Of a stretch of 64,000 nt of DNA, positions 25,962 to 34,342 are shown in pieces. Every line of letters begins with the position of its first letter. Within the stretch, counting starts at the first letter, position 1. Origin of the DNA: Defluviitaleaceae bacterium (GTDB lineage Bacteria > Bacillota > Clostridia > Lachnospirales > WQUN01); the NCBI GenBank assembly GCA_009784025.1, contig WQVK01000006.1:1-64000 (forward strand), given 5' to 3'. Made by a program: the position numbers and the translations under genes. Below the pieces are notes generated by a model, which did no database searches, had not been told where the DNA came from, and saw only the letters and a program-made list of their open reading frames with translations.

Positions 25962-27413
25962 ATGAAACGCAATTTTGTAAAAGTTGCAGCAGTAGCAACA
26001 TTGCTTGTGGGTGCGCTCGCATTTACAGCATGTGGTGGCGGCGCAGCCGATGACACTACTCCAGACACTCCACCACCAGCAGTAACAGGTAATGAAACAG
26101 CAGCACCAACACCAGATGCAGGCAACGACGTTGAAGTCGTTGAAGCAGATGCTCGTGACCTAGGTGGCCAACACTTTGTTATTGGTAACTGGTGGGGCTA
26201 CTGGCATGTAGACACATTTGAACCACAAACAGAAGAAGCTGAAGAGCGTCTGTTTGACCGTATCGACATCATGGAACGCTATAACTTCACCATGGAAGAA
26301 CGCCGTATGGGCGGTTGGGGCGAAGTTCGCGACATGATTCCTCTACAAATCATGGCTGGCTCACGCGACGTACACATCTGGCACATGGAAGGTGCTTGGT
26401 TTGGTACAATGCAACAGCAAAACCTTTTCGCACCTCTTCGCGAAGAATATTTTGACCCTGTAACAGGAATCAACTGGCACAGAGGCACAATTGACGCTTC
26501 CCGCAGAGGCGGTACTCCTCACGCATTTGCAACTGGCGTAGTTCCTGGCGGCGGCGTGTACTTTAACATGCGTTTGCTTGAAGAAGCAGGCCTAGACCCA
26601 GAACTTCCATTTGACCTGCAACTTGCTGGCGACTGGACATGGGATACTTTCATGGACATAGCCCGTGCTGCAACACGTGACCTTGATGGTGACGGTGTGC
26701 CAGATACATGGGGTATTGCAACATTTGGCCAAGACTTCCTACAACGTGCATTGCGTTCTAACGATGCTAGATATGTAGACATGGATGCAGACGGCCGTTT
26801 CATCAACTCTACAAACACACCAGAATTCCTTGAAGCACTTACATGGGCCAACAACCTTGGCGACGAAGGCGTAACAATGCCAGAGCCAGAAGGCATGGGT
26901 TGGGACTTCTTCGTAGCAGCATTCAACAACGGTATGGCAGCAATGCGTGCCGCTGGCGACTATGTTGCAGGCGCACATGTTAACCCTAACTTGGCAGACC
27001 CATGGGGCTTTGTAGCATTCCCACGTGGGCCACGCGCGGACACCCATCTAATGGACGGTAACATGAACTTCCAAGCTGTACCAGCTAACTTTAGTGAAGA
27101 AGAAGTAGACGATATCTTCTTTGTACTACACAGATGGATTCGCCCACTTCCAGGCTTTGATGATCCACTAGGATGGCAAGCAGGCGCTTTCGCAAGCCAT
27201 TATCATCCACGTTCAGTTACAGAAACTATGACAATGTTCACACGTAACCCAGCTCTTATGTCTCCTGCTTTCGTACACCTTGTACCAGGTGGAATGCCTC
27301 ACGGCCCAGAGTTTGGTTGGCGTATATGGCATGGTAACGACCCAGCTGTTATCTTGGAAGAAGCTCAACCAAGATGGAACGAATACCTTGCACGCGCTAA
27401 TGGCGATATCTAA
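25962..27413 (+). CDS. Sugar-binding lipoprotein of an ABC importer (family 1)
   Basis: 483 residues with a lipoprotein signal (VAAVATLLVGALAFTAC, Cys at about 25) and an acidic/proline linker to residue ~65. A solute-binding domain follows, with typical segments (MIPLQIMAGSRDVHIW, GVPDTWGIATFG, FFVAAFNNGMAAMRAAGDY, DPWGFVAFPRGPR). The many tryptophans (NWWGYWHV, GDWTWDTF, RIWHGND) suit stacking against sugar rings. Codon use (CAA, ACA, CGT, GAA) differs from the preceding permeases and looks optimised for high expression. It has its own promoter and a good ribosome binding site (AAAGGAG). It serves the three permeases directly upstream. Confidence 0.9.
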   Translation: MKRNFVKVAAVATLLVGALAFTACGGGAADDTTPDTPPPAVTGNETAAPTPDAGNDVEVVEADARDLGGQHFVIGNWWGYWHVDTFEPQTEEAEERLFDRIDIMERYNFTMEERRMGGWGEVRDMIPLQIMAGSRDVHIWHMEGAWFGTMQQQNLFAPLREEYFDPVTGINWHRGTIDASRRGGTPHAFATGVVPGGGVYFNMRLLEEAGLDPELPFDLQLAGDWTWDTFMDIARAATRDLDGDGVPDTWGIATFGQDFLQRALRSNDARYVDMDADGRFINSTNTPEFLEALTWANNLGDEGVTMPEPEGMGWDFFVAAFNNGMAAMRAAGDYVAGAHVNPNLADPWGFVAFPRGPRADTHLMDGNMNFQAVPANFSEEEVDDIFFVLHRWIRPLPGFDDPLGWQAGAFASHYHPRSVTETMTMFTRNPALMSPAFVHLVPGGMPHGPEFGWRIWHGNDPAVILEEAQPRWNEYLARANGDI

Positions 27414-27427
27414 GATTTAAGCTTAAC

Positions 27428-27556
27428 GGGCTGTAGCGATTGATTAAGACAAGACCTTGGGGCTTTGCCCCAAACCCCCTTCTTTTTTGAAAAAAAGAAG
27501 CAAAAAACTTTAATGTTTGGGGATGATTGCTTAATCATCGCTACAGCTCTTTTTTA
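27428..27556 (+). terminator. Terminator of the uptake operon, split by a family B repeat
   Basis: Left arm GGCTGTAGCGATTGATTAAG (27429-27448) pairs with right arm CTTAATCATCGCTACAGCTC (27530-27549) apart from one bulge, and six T follow. The 81-nt loop consists almost entirely of a family B copy (27451-27519) with hairpins TTGGGGC-TTT-GCCCCAA and CTTCTTTTTTGAAAAAAAGAAG. The B element appears to have been inserted into the loop of an older terminator. Confidence 0.75.
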
Positions 27557-27583
27557 TTGCTTGGTATGTATCTATAGCATAGT

Positions 27584-27699
27584 TATAGTGAAATAAATGA
27601 GAAACGGTCTCGCCAGAGCGGCACCTGAAATGCCGAGATAAGGCGTTTCAGGCGTTTTTGCCGCGACAGGCGATACCGATTTCGAATTAGTTTACTATA
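27584..27699. repeat. Family C element, inverted copy
   Basis: TATAGTGAAATAA at the left and TTAGTTTACTATA at the right. The inner stem is CCTGAAATGCC / GGCGTTTCAGG with a GAGATAA loop. It ends just upstream of the xylanase ribosome binding site, so any promoter for that gene lies in or against this element. Confidence 0.8.
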
Positions 27700-27730
27700 T
27701 TATTAGATTAGAAAATTAGGAGGTTTCTAA

Positions 27731-28831
27731 ATGTTTGATTTTAAGTTTAATTGGGATTTGACGCTACCTTCGTTGTATAAGGCCTTTGAGGGCAAATTCC
27801 TGATGGGTAACATTATGTCACCCTATGATTTAAAAAACCCGGAAATGCTTGCAATGTACAAGCATCATTATAATGCAATGACTTCTGAGAACGCCATGAA
27901 GCCCCTTTATATAGCACCAAACCCAGGCGAATGGCATTTTGACGAAGCGGACGCCCTTGTGGATTTCGCCACACAGAACAATATTGCCATGATTGGCCAT
28001 ACCCTTGCATGGCATGGGCAATCCCCAAAATGGCTTAACCAAAACCCAGACGGCAGCCCAGTAACCCGGGCAGAGGCCAAGCGAAATATGGAAACATTTG
28101 TTAAAACATATGCTGGGCGTTATAGCGGCCGGATACATTCTTGGGATGTTATCAACGAAGTTTTCCGCGACGAAGGCGGCGACTTTAAGGGTACATGGCG
28201 CGAATTATTGCGCCGCGAAACCGACAACCCACGGGCAGTTGGCCATTGGTACCTGGCCTATGCCAACGGCGCAGACGCCAGCCTTGGCGAATGCGGCGGC
28301 GACTTCATCTTCGATGTATTCTACTTTGCCCGCAAATATGACCCACATGCAACCCTATACTGCAACGAATACAACGAAGAATACGACGCAAAACGTAACG
28401 CAATGGCAGAAATGGTCGAAGATATCAACGAAGAATGGAAAAAACATCCGGACTACGACAATCGCCTGCTGATAGAAGGCATAGGCATGCAGGCCCATTG
28501 CAACCACGGCACAAACTACGACAATGTACGCAAAAGCATAGAGCGCTTTGTAAAAACCGGCGCAAAAATATCTGTAACAGAACTAGACATCACCTTTGGC
28601 GCACATAACGAGCCTGCTAATCCACTCACGCCAGAACAATCTAAAACCCAAACCGAAATGTATCTGCGCCTATTCAACATGTACCTCGAATTCGCAGACC
28701 ATATAGAGCGCGTTACAATTTGGGGCAAAAACGATAAAATGTCATGGCGTGGCTGGGGCGCACCAACCCTATTTGGCAACGAAGGCGAAGCCAAGGAAGC
28801 GTATCATGCTTTGGTGAATTTGAATAAATAA
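27731..28831 (+). CDS. Intracellular GH10 endo-1,4-beta-xylanase
   Basis: 366 residues, a single GH10 catalytic domain. Signatures: MTSENAMKP near residue 50, HTLAWHGQ (90-97), WDVINEV with acid/base Glu143, the late VTELDI with nucleophile Glu284, and a C-terminal WRGWGAPTLF. There is no signal peptide or binding module, so the enzyme is cytosolic and should act on imported xylo-oligosaccharides rather than polymeric xylan. The start follows AGGAGG. It lies just after the sugar-importer operon, beyond a terminator, and is separately controlled. Together with the GH31 enzyme at 57-59 kb it points to use of xylan-derived sugars. Confidence 0.95.
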   Translation: MFDFKFNWDLTLPSLYKAFEGKFLMGNIMSPYDLKNPEMLAMYKHHYNAMTSENAMKPLYIAPNPGEWHFDEADALVDFATQNNIAMIGHTLAWHGQSPKWLNQNPDGSPVTRAEAKRNMETFVKTYAGRYSGRIHSWDVINEVFRDEGGDFKGTWRELLRRETDNPRAVGHWYLAYANGADASLGECGGDFIFDVFYFARKYDPHATLYCNEYNEEYDAKRNAMAEMVEDINEEWKKHPDYDNRLLIEGIGMQAHCNHGTNYDNVRKSIERFVKTGAKISVTELDITFGAHNEPANPLTPEQSKTQTEMYLRLFNMYLEFADHIERVTIWGKNDKMSWRGWGAPTLFGNEGEAKEAYHALVNLNK

Positions 28832-28933
28832 AATCGCCAGAGGTTTCGTTGGCCGTACATTAGGTTCGCTTCGCGTCGCCTGGTTTCTTTCGGATTGTAT
28901 TTGAAAAAGGCGAGGCAAAAACTTTAACATTTT
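28830..28933. repeat. Family B repeat with internal insert
   Basis: Starts with AAAATCGCCAGAGG and ends with GGCAAAAACTTTAAC. It carries the extra module AGGTTCGCTTCGCG...TTTCTTTCGGATTG seen in about seven B copies, placed in the loop of the second hairpin. Confidence 0.7.
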
Positions 28934-28934
28934 C

Positions 28935-28986
28935 CCAACAAAATAAAAGCCATGCGTGGTGTAACGCATGGCTTTTATTTTGTTGG
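28935..28986. terminator. Long perfect hairpin terminator after the xylanase
   Basis: Arms of 22 bp (CCAACAAAATAAAAGCCATGCG and its complement, broken only by an 8-nt loop), A-rich on the left and T-rich on the right, so it can stop transcription in both directions. A similar hairpin precedes the family E palindrome at 63901. Confidence 0.8.
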
Positions 28987-29003
28987 TGGGTTGGTGAAAA
29001 ATT

Positions 29004-29030
29004 CAGTTGGTCGGAAAATCCGACCAACTG
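29004..29030. repeat. Family E 27-bp palindrome, intergenic copy
   Basis: Arms CAGTTGGTCGGA and TCCGACCAACTG around AAA. With flanking AAAAATT / AATTTTT the dyad extends to 41 bp (28997-29037). Confidence 0.9.
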
Positions 29031-29079
29031 AATTTTTTATAAAATACTATATTCGCTCCATTAGAATGTTTTTATGTAA

Positions 29080-29200
29080 AGCGGCTATAAAATTTTTGCT
29101 ACGCTTTTTTCAAACGCAACCCGAAAGAAACCGAGCGGCACGAAGCGAACCTGATGAAAAGCGGGCAGATGTACCGGGCGAAGCCTTCTGTGGTTTTTAT
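29080..29200. repeat. Family B repeat, inverted and degenerate
   Basis: Contains TTTTTGCTACGCTTTTTTC, CCCGAAAGAAACCGAGCGGCACG and GAAAAGCGGGCAG in reverse order, ending in CGAAGCCTTCTGTGGTTTTT. Its left edge carries AGCGGCTATAAAATT, shared with the hairpin element at 3021-3182. Confidence 0.65.
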
Positions 29201-29210
29201 GCCAAAATCG

Positions 29211-29239
29211 TTGACATTGTCATGATAATACAATAAAAT
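29211..29239 (+). promoter_or_regulatory. Sigma-A promoter of the MFS transporter gene
   Basis: Consensus TTGACA (29211-29216), 17-bp spacer, TAAAAT (29234-29239), about 58 bp before the start codon. Confidence 0.75.
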
Positions 29240-29296
29240 CACTAGGTTGCTAATTTCACAGTGCAACAACTATATCTATTTGAGGGTAGGATTTTA

Positions 29297-30625
29297 ATGG
29301 CAGATACAAATACGCAATTTAAAAAGCGCGACAAGTGGGTAAAAGGCTTTTGGCCAATGATTTTTATGAGCTTTTCCACGGGTATGGTATACTGCTGGAC
29401 CTTGTTCCGGGAAGATATTGAGGAATGGGGTACTGTGCTAAGGTATGCAGGCGATGGAGTGTATGAATATCATTCTTATTTTACGCCATTTATACTTACG
29501 CTATGTTTTATGCTGGCGCTGTTTTGCCTGGGTATGACGGCGGCGTTTGGCGGTAAAATTGTAGAGCGGTCTGTTAAACGGGCGTCTCTTTACACTTTTA
29601 TATTTTTTACATTGGGCTGGCTGCTTACTGGTATCGGAATATATATTAGAAGCCCGTTTTTGACAGTGTTTGGCTTTGGACCAGTACAGGGAATAGGCTT
29701 GGGCTTGGGTTATTTAACGCCAATTAAAACGCTTATGATGTGGTTTGATGATAGGAAGGGTTTTGCTGCAGGTGTTGCAATTGCCGCGTTTGGCCTTGCC
29801 GGGCTTATAGGAAACCCGCTTCTTGGGATTTTATTGAGTATAGACTGGCTTTCTGTATATCAGGCGTTCTTTGTTTTAACAGGGCTGTTTGGTGTGTTAT
29901 GCTTTGTTGCCTATCTGCTGATAGACAGGCCGCCGCTTAAAGCTGTTGATGCGGCTGCCAGGACATTTTCTGCCGTGGAAGTTATTTTTAGCAAGAAATT
30001 TGTATTTTTGTGGGTAGTATTGTTTTTGAATATCGCCGCTGGCCTTGCCCTTATGAGCCACGAGCAGCAAATATATCTTATGACTGGCCTAAACATTGAA
30101 TACCATAGGGCATTGATAGTAGCGTTCTGTACCTTTACCGCAGGTGGCGGCAACTTGGTTGGGCGGCTAATAATGGCTTCTTCCCAAGACAAAACGGATA
30201 AAAAACATTTGCCATATTATGTGATGGCCATTGCATCCATTGCCATGTGCGTGATTGCATTTGCAATCTTGCCGCTTCATTTTGCTGCTATGTTTATAAC
30301 AATATTTGTGGTTCAATTCTTCTTCGGTTGCGGTTTTGCTTGCCTGCCTGGTATTTTGGACCAACAATATGGCATGAAGCAACTTGCAACAATCCAGGGA
30401 TATATGTTAACTGCATGGGCGTTTGCGGCACTTGTAGGGCCACAAATTGCTTCATCTATATTAACGCTGGCAGACCCTGTAACAGGGGCACCAGCAGATT
30501 ATGGTACTTTGAATACGCTGTACATGGTCTTGGCGGGAATGTTTGTGGTGCAGCTGGTGTTCTTGCTGCTATTCGCCAGAGAAACGAAAAACAACAAGCC
30601 GCAGCTTAAAGCGGCAGCGCAATAA
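29297..30625 (+). CDS. MFS transporter, OFA (oxalate/formate antiporter-like) family
   Basis: 442 residues with 12 predicted membrane helices. The N-terminal segment (KGFWPMIFMSFSTGMVYCWTLFREDI) and the glycine-rich helix FGPVQGIGLGLGYLTPIKTLMMWFDDRKGFAAGVAIAAFG match the OFA subfamily, whose members move small carboxylates. The second half has LIGNPLLGILLS and the conserved GGGNLVGRL in helix 8. The ATG (after GTAGG) is preferred over an in-frame codon 12 residues upstream that has no ribosome binding site. The substrate cannot be deduced. It is followed by its own terminator. Confidence 0.87.
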   Translation: MADTNTQFKKRDKWVKGFWPMIFMSFSTGMVYCWTLFREDIEEWGTVLRYAGDGVYEYHSYFTPFILTLCFMLALFCLGMTAAFGGKIVERSVKRASLYTFIFFTLGWLLTGIGIYIRSPFLTVFGFGPVQGIGLGLGYLTPIKTLMMWFDDRKGFAAGVAIAAFGLAGLIGNPLLGILLSIDWLSVYQAFFVLTGLFGVLCFVAYLLIDRPPLKAVDAAARTFSAVEVIFSKKFVFLWVVLFLNIAAGLALMSHEQQIYLMTGLNIEYHRALIVAFCTFTAGGGNLVGRLIMASSQDKTDKKHLPYYVMAIASIAMCVIAFAILPLHFAAMFITIFVVQFFFGCGFACLPGILDQQYGMKQLATIQGYMLTAWAFAALVGPQIASSILTLADPVTGAPADYGTLNTLYMVLAGMFVVQLVFLLLFARETKNNKPQLKAAAQ

Positions 30626-30640
30626 ATAGCAGTAGTCCGA

Positions 30641-30688
30641 CCCCCCACGCAGAACTTGCAAATTTTCTGCATCCTGCGTGGGGGTTTT
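30641..30688 (+). terminator. Terminator after the MFS gene
   Basis: Stem CCCCCACGCAG / CTGCGTGGGGG with a 21-nt loop, followed by TTTTAG. It begins 16 nt after the stop codon. Confidence 0.85.
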
Positions 30689-30729
30689 AGCGCAAAATAG
30701 TTATACATATCTTCAAGTGGAGGGTTCCT

Positions 30730-31998
30730 GTGCAAAAGTTAAAATTGTGGCTGAGAAATCCTTATATCGTGCTGTATATCATCTTTGTATACTTTATATT
30801 GTTCGCGCTTATAATCGATAGCCCCTATGATATTTTCCGGGGGCTTATTGATATTGCCCTGGCCTACGATATTTTGATAACAGACTATGTAGCTGTGGGC
30901 GGGGTAGGGGCTACGCTGGTAAATGCCGCTATAGTTAACCTCATAACCCTGGTGTATGTATCACGCAAGATGCCAAAAGCCAATGGGCCAATTATCATGG
31001 CATTTGTGCTTTTTGCGGGTTTTGCGTTTTTTGGCAAAAATATTGTAAATGTATGGCCCATATTTTTTGGTGGCTGGTTGTATGCAAAATTCCGCAAAGA
31101 ACCTGTGGAGAAATATTTTGTGGTTACAATACTGGCCACGGCTTTGGGGCCTAGTATTACGCAGCTTGCCATGCTAGAGCATATTCAAATAGTGCCGCGT
31201 TTTATATTGGCTGGCGGGTTTGGTGTTATGATAGGTTTTATCATGCCTGCTATCTCCCAAAATATATTTAATGTGCATCATGGCTACAACTTGTACAATG
31301 TCGGGTTTACCGCCGGTATTTTGGCGATACTTACCCGTATTTTTATCGTGACAATTGGCGGGGCAGAGATTGTGCCTGTATTTATATGGAGCGTAGAGTA
31401 TAAGCTGGTGCTTACCATTTTTATGGGCATACTTTTTACATTTATGGTGGCTGTTGGCCTGCTTTGCGGCGAGAACAACAGGGAAAATTTCCGGAAGTTG
31501 TTAAAATGTCCAGGGCAAGCTCCTTGCGATTATTATACAGATTATGGCGAAACTACCTATATAAACATGGGGCTGCTTGGCCTTTCTACCACGGTGGTAA
31601 TGCTGGTGATACAAAGCGACATGAACGGCGCGGTAATGGGCAGTATCTTTACTGTGGTGGCCTTTGGTGCAATAGGTAAGCATATGCGAAATATCTGGCC
31701 AGTTATGATTGGATGCTTGCTTGCGGGCGGGTTTTTGCATATATGGACAGGTAGCCACCCGTCGTCTGCAATTGCGGTGCTTCTTGTAACTTGCCTCGCG
31801 CCCATTGCCGGCAAATATGGCTGGAAATGGGGAGTTGTGGCTGGTATTATACATCTTAATATTGCCATGCATGTTGTTACATTTTCTGGCGGATTTAACT
31901 TGTACAACAATGGCTTGGCCGGCGGGTTTGTGGTGATGTTCCTTGTGCCAATAATACGCGCGATACGGGAGCGAAATAGAACTGTTAAAGTGAAGTAA
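30730..31998 (+). CDS. DUF1576 family integral membrane protein
   Basis: 422 residues, about ten to twelve membrane helices, GTG start after GGAGGG. Two internally similar halves each contain a glycine/asparagine signature: HHGYNLYNVGFTAGILA in the first and FSGGFNLYNNGLAGGFV in the second, with paired IWP/VWP motifs (NVWPIFFGGWL; NIWPVMIGCLL). These NLYN-G motifs are typical of DUF1576, a family with no known function that looks like a pore or transporter with inverted or tandem repeats. The stop codon TAA is contributed by the left end of a shortened family C element. Confidence 0.82.
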   Translation: MQKLKLWLRNPYIVLYIIFVYFILFALIIDSPYDIFRGLIDIALAYDILITDYVAVGGVGATLVNAAIVNLITLVYVSRKMPKANGPIIMAFVLFAGFAFFGKNIVNVWPIFFGGWLYAKFRKEPVEKYFVVTILATALGPSITQLAMLEHIQIVPRFILAGGFGVMIGFIMPAISQNIFNVHHGYNLYNVGFTAGILAILTRIFIVTIGGAEIVPVFIWSVEYKLVLTIFMGILFTFMVAVGLLCGENNRENFRKLLKCPGQAPCDYYTDYGETTYINMGLLGLSTTVVMLVIQSDMNGAVMGSIFTVVAFGAIGKHMRNIWPVMIGCLLAGGFLHIWTGSHPSSAIAVLLVTCLAPIAGKYGWKWGVVAGIIHLNIAMHVVTFSGGFNLYNNGLAGGFVVMFLVPIIRAIRERNRTVKVK

Positions 31999-32049
31999 TT
32001 CGAAATCGGCCTCGCCTGCCGTTTGGGTGAGACCGTTTTTCATTCACGT
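31989..32049. repeat. Family C element, internally shortened
   Basis: Keeps the ends AGTGAAGTAATTCGAAATCGG and GGTGAGACCGTTTTTCATTCAC but lacks the inner ~50 bp. Its first bases encode the last codons and stop of the DUF1576 gene. Confidence 0.75.
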
Positions 32050-32058
32050 CAATAAGGG

Positions 32059-33873
32059 TTATGGGTTTTGTATAAAAATCCTGTGGCGGCCGCCTATGCT
32101 GCGTATGCCGTCTTTTGTGTGGCCGATGTATAGGCCATGTACATAGTTGTTTACGGCGGTTAGTGAAATGCGCCAGTTTGTGGGGAAAGCGGGAATGTAG
32201 TAGTGGAAAAGCTGTTGCCATTCTTGGTAATGGTTAACTAGCCAGTTTATATCCCAGGCGTCTTCGGAGTTGAATAATGCTAAATGGCTTTCTAACCTGG
32301 GGTTCATGTAGCGGGAGCGGTTGGCGGCGGTATGCCCCCATAGCAGGTTTGGGTTGGGGTTTGCCCCGGTGCTCCAGCCTGCTATGTGCACATCCCATGG
32401 CCAGTTATCGGCATTGTACATATTTGCGATTATATCTGTAAAATCTGCGCTGCGGATGGCTACATTTATGCCAATATCGCGCCATGCCTGGGCATAATGC
32501 TGGGCGATTATTGGCCAATCTTCACCGCTGCGGGTTACAAAATCTAGCACAAATTCTGCCCCGCATGGGAAGGTTCGCCATCCGTCTTCGCCCGGCAGCC
32601 AGCCGGCGTGGTCTAAAAGTTGCTTGGCCAATGTTGGGTTATAGGGGAAGCCATCCATTTCTTGGCATATAAACTGGATATGCCCCGGCGGGATGATAGA
32701 TGTGGCCGGGAAGCGCAGCCCGTAGAAAAACCCCTGGGTTAGCAGGTATTCGTCTACAGCGTAGGCTAGGGCGCGCCGCAAATACCGGCAGCCCATGCGT
32801 GGGTTTTGGTGAGGGCGTACTTTCCCGGCGCTTTTGTCCCACCAGCCCAGGTTAAAGGCCACCACATTATACACATTGGTGACATCGCCAATATAATGGA
32901 AATTCTGTGGCGTGGTGAAATCTGCGAAATCCTGTAGCCGGAAGTCTGCCATATGGAAGAAGCCTTCTTCCATAAGGGTTGCCACCATGGCGGTGGGTAC
33001 TATTTGCACCGTAACTTCATCCAAAAACGGCCGCTCTGCCCAAAAATTTTCATTCCGCACAAGATGCATACTCTCCCCCGGCGCAACAGAGTTAACAATA
33101 AACGGCCCCCATCCAATAGGCCGCACCCGGGTATGGTAATGTGTGCTGTGCAAATGAATGGGCACGCCCTCGAATATGTGCCGCGGGTAAGGCGTGGCCC
33201 AAAATCCAAAATGCAACAGGCTGGGGTTAAAATCCACAAAATGATATGTAAGCTGCCGCCCGCATGGCGAAAGCACCAGCCCGGCGATATAATCCGCCTC
33301 CCCCCGGTGGAATTCCCACACCCCCTGGATATTTTGCACCATATATGTAAAGCGAATCCCCCCTGCGGCGGCATATCCCGGCGTGGCGATGGTTTCTATG
33401 GCAAAAACTACATCGCAAAGGGTTAATGGTGTGCCATCATGCCAGTATACATATTCCTGCATGGTTAGGGTGATTGTTTTGGCGGCTTTATCCATCTCCC
33501 AGCTGGCTACCCCATGCTGGCCGATGGTATTCTCCGGGGTGTAGCTAAGAAGGTTGCCCCCTGTAAACCAGCTAGAAAAAGCCCCATCTACAGAGCTGTT
33601 TTGGAACACCGGGTTAAAAATCCCCTGTGGCGGCGTATCTGCCCCCACCGCATGGCGAAAATGCCCACCAAAAACCGGCGCAGGGGTAGGGTAGGGCGAG
33701 CTGGACGGGAATCGCTGGCGAGTTTGGGCCAGCGCAGCCAGCGGGTGCATGTACTCGTGGGCGGGCTGCATGGCGGGGGCGGCGCAGCCCGCCAGCAGCA
33801 ACAGCAGCGCGAGAAAAAATCCAGTTGGTCGGAATTTCCGACCAACTGAAAATTTTTTATGTTGGCATGGCAT
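32059..33873 (-). CDS. Peptide-binding lipoprotein of an oligopeptide ABC importer (OppA/DppA type)
   Basis: 604 residues, family 5 solute-binding protein. It has a lipoprotein signal with lipobox LLAGC (Cys30). Its long basic n-region (residues 9-18, SVGRKFRPTG) is encoded by a family E palindrome. The mature domain shows the usual landmarks: YVYWHDGTPLTLCDVVFAIE, RPIGWGPFIVNSVAPGESMHLVRNENFW, ALAYAVDEYLLTQGFFYG, HAGWLPGEDGWR. The ATG is chosen for its 9-nt distance to GGAGG; an ATG two codons upstream touches that site. The permease and ATPase genes lie just beyond a small opposite-strand gene, on the same strand. Confidence 0.88.
   Translation of the reverse strand: MPCQHKKFSVGRKFRPTGFFLALLLLLAGCAAPAMQPAHEYMHPLAALAQTRQRFPSSSPYPTPAPVFGGHFRHAVGADTPPQGIFNPVFQNSSVDGAFSSWFTGGNLLSYTPENTIGQHGVASWEMDKAAKTITLTMQEYVYWHDGTPLTLCDVVFAIETIATPGYAAAGGIRFTYMVQNIQGVWEFHRGEADYIAGLVLSPCGRQLTYHFVDFNPSLLHFGFWATPYPRHIFEGVPIHLHSTHYHTRVRPIGWGPFIVNSVAPGESMHLVRNENFWAERPFLDEVTVQIVPTAMVATLMEEGFFHMADFRLQDFADFTTPQNFHYIGDVTNVYNVVAFNLGWWDKSAGKVRPHQNPRMGCRYLRRALAYAVDEYLLTQGFFYGLRFPATSIIPPGHIQFICQEMDGFPYNPTLAKQLLDHAGWLPGEDGWRTFPCGAEFVLDFVTRSGEDWPIIAQHYAQAWRDIGINVAIRSADFTDIIANMYNADNWPWDVHIAGWSTGANPNPNLLWGHTAANRSRYMNPRLESHLALFNSEDAWDINWLVNHYQEWQQLFHYYIPAFPTNWRISLTAVNNYVHGLYIGHTKDGIRSIGGRHRIFIQNP
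33822..33848. repeat. Family E 27-bp palindrome inside the binding-protein signal peptide
   Basis: Same arms as the intergenic copies. It is 27 bp long, so it keeps the frame, and it has no stop codon in any of the six frames. It encodes residues 9-18, directly before the hydrophobic core FFLALLLLLAG. Confidence 0.92.
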
Positions 33874-33924
33874 GGTTATCATCCTCCAGGTTAGATTTTT
33901 TGGGTTTATATGGTACAATAGCTT

Positions 33925-34050
33925 TGTGATTTCGAAAGAACTCTAATAGACTTCTTTCGAAATTGTGCTTTTCAATTTCGAAAAAGTTTCATTTTTAATC
34001 TTGTACTTCTTCTGAAATCACGTTTTTTGTGATTTCAGAAGAACTCCAAT
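33925..34050. repeat. Family A structured repeat with extra half
   Basis: Full copy from about 33944. Stems are TCGAAATT / AATTTCGA and TTCTGAAATCAC / GTGATTTCAGAA, preceded by a stray right-end fragment (GTGATTTCGAAAGAACTCTA). The second stem differs from other copies at both sides (CAC/GTG instead of TGC/GCA). Confidence 0.85.
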
Positions 34051-34066
34051 AAAAAAGAGGAAAACT

Positions 34067-34321
34067 ATGAGCGATTTAAAATCAATGCGCAACATCGGCC
34101 GCGAGCTAGAGAAAAAACTAAACCAAGCAGGCATATCAACCCCAGATGAACTAAGGCAAATAGGCAGCGAGGATGCGTTTTTGCGTGTGAAAGTCTACTA
34201 CCCAAATATATGCTTAGTGCATTTAATGGCGCTGGAAGGTGCGGTGTGTGATATCGAGTATAACCAGCTGCCAGAGGAAGTGCAGGCACGATTGAAGGCT
34301 TTTTGTGATGGGCTGGGGTAG
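34067..34321 (+). CDS. TfoX C-terminal domain protein (helix-hairpin-helix)
   Basis: 84 residues, a stand-alone TfoX_C domain: LKSMRNIGRELEKKLNQAGISTPDELRQIGSEDAFLRVK, then LVHLMALEGAVCDIEYNQLPEEVQARLKAF. The helix-hairpin-helix resembles the DNA-binding tail of the competence regulator TfoX/Sxy, but the N-terminal TfoX domain is absent, as in many Gram-positive homologues. The function is unknown. It starts at ATG after AAGAGG. It is the only plus-strand gene within the peptide-importer cluster and separates the binding-protein gene from the permeases. Confidence 0.88.
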   Translation: MSDLKSMRNIGRELEKKLNQAGISTPDELRQIGSEDAFLRVKVYYPNICLVHLMALEGAVCDIEYNQLPEEVQARLKAFCDGLG

Positions 34322-34342
34322 GGTGCATAAACCCGCGGCATT

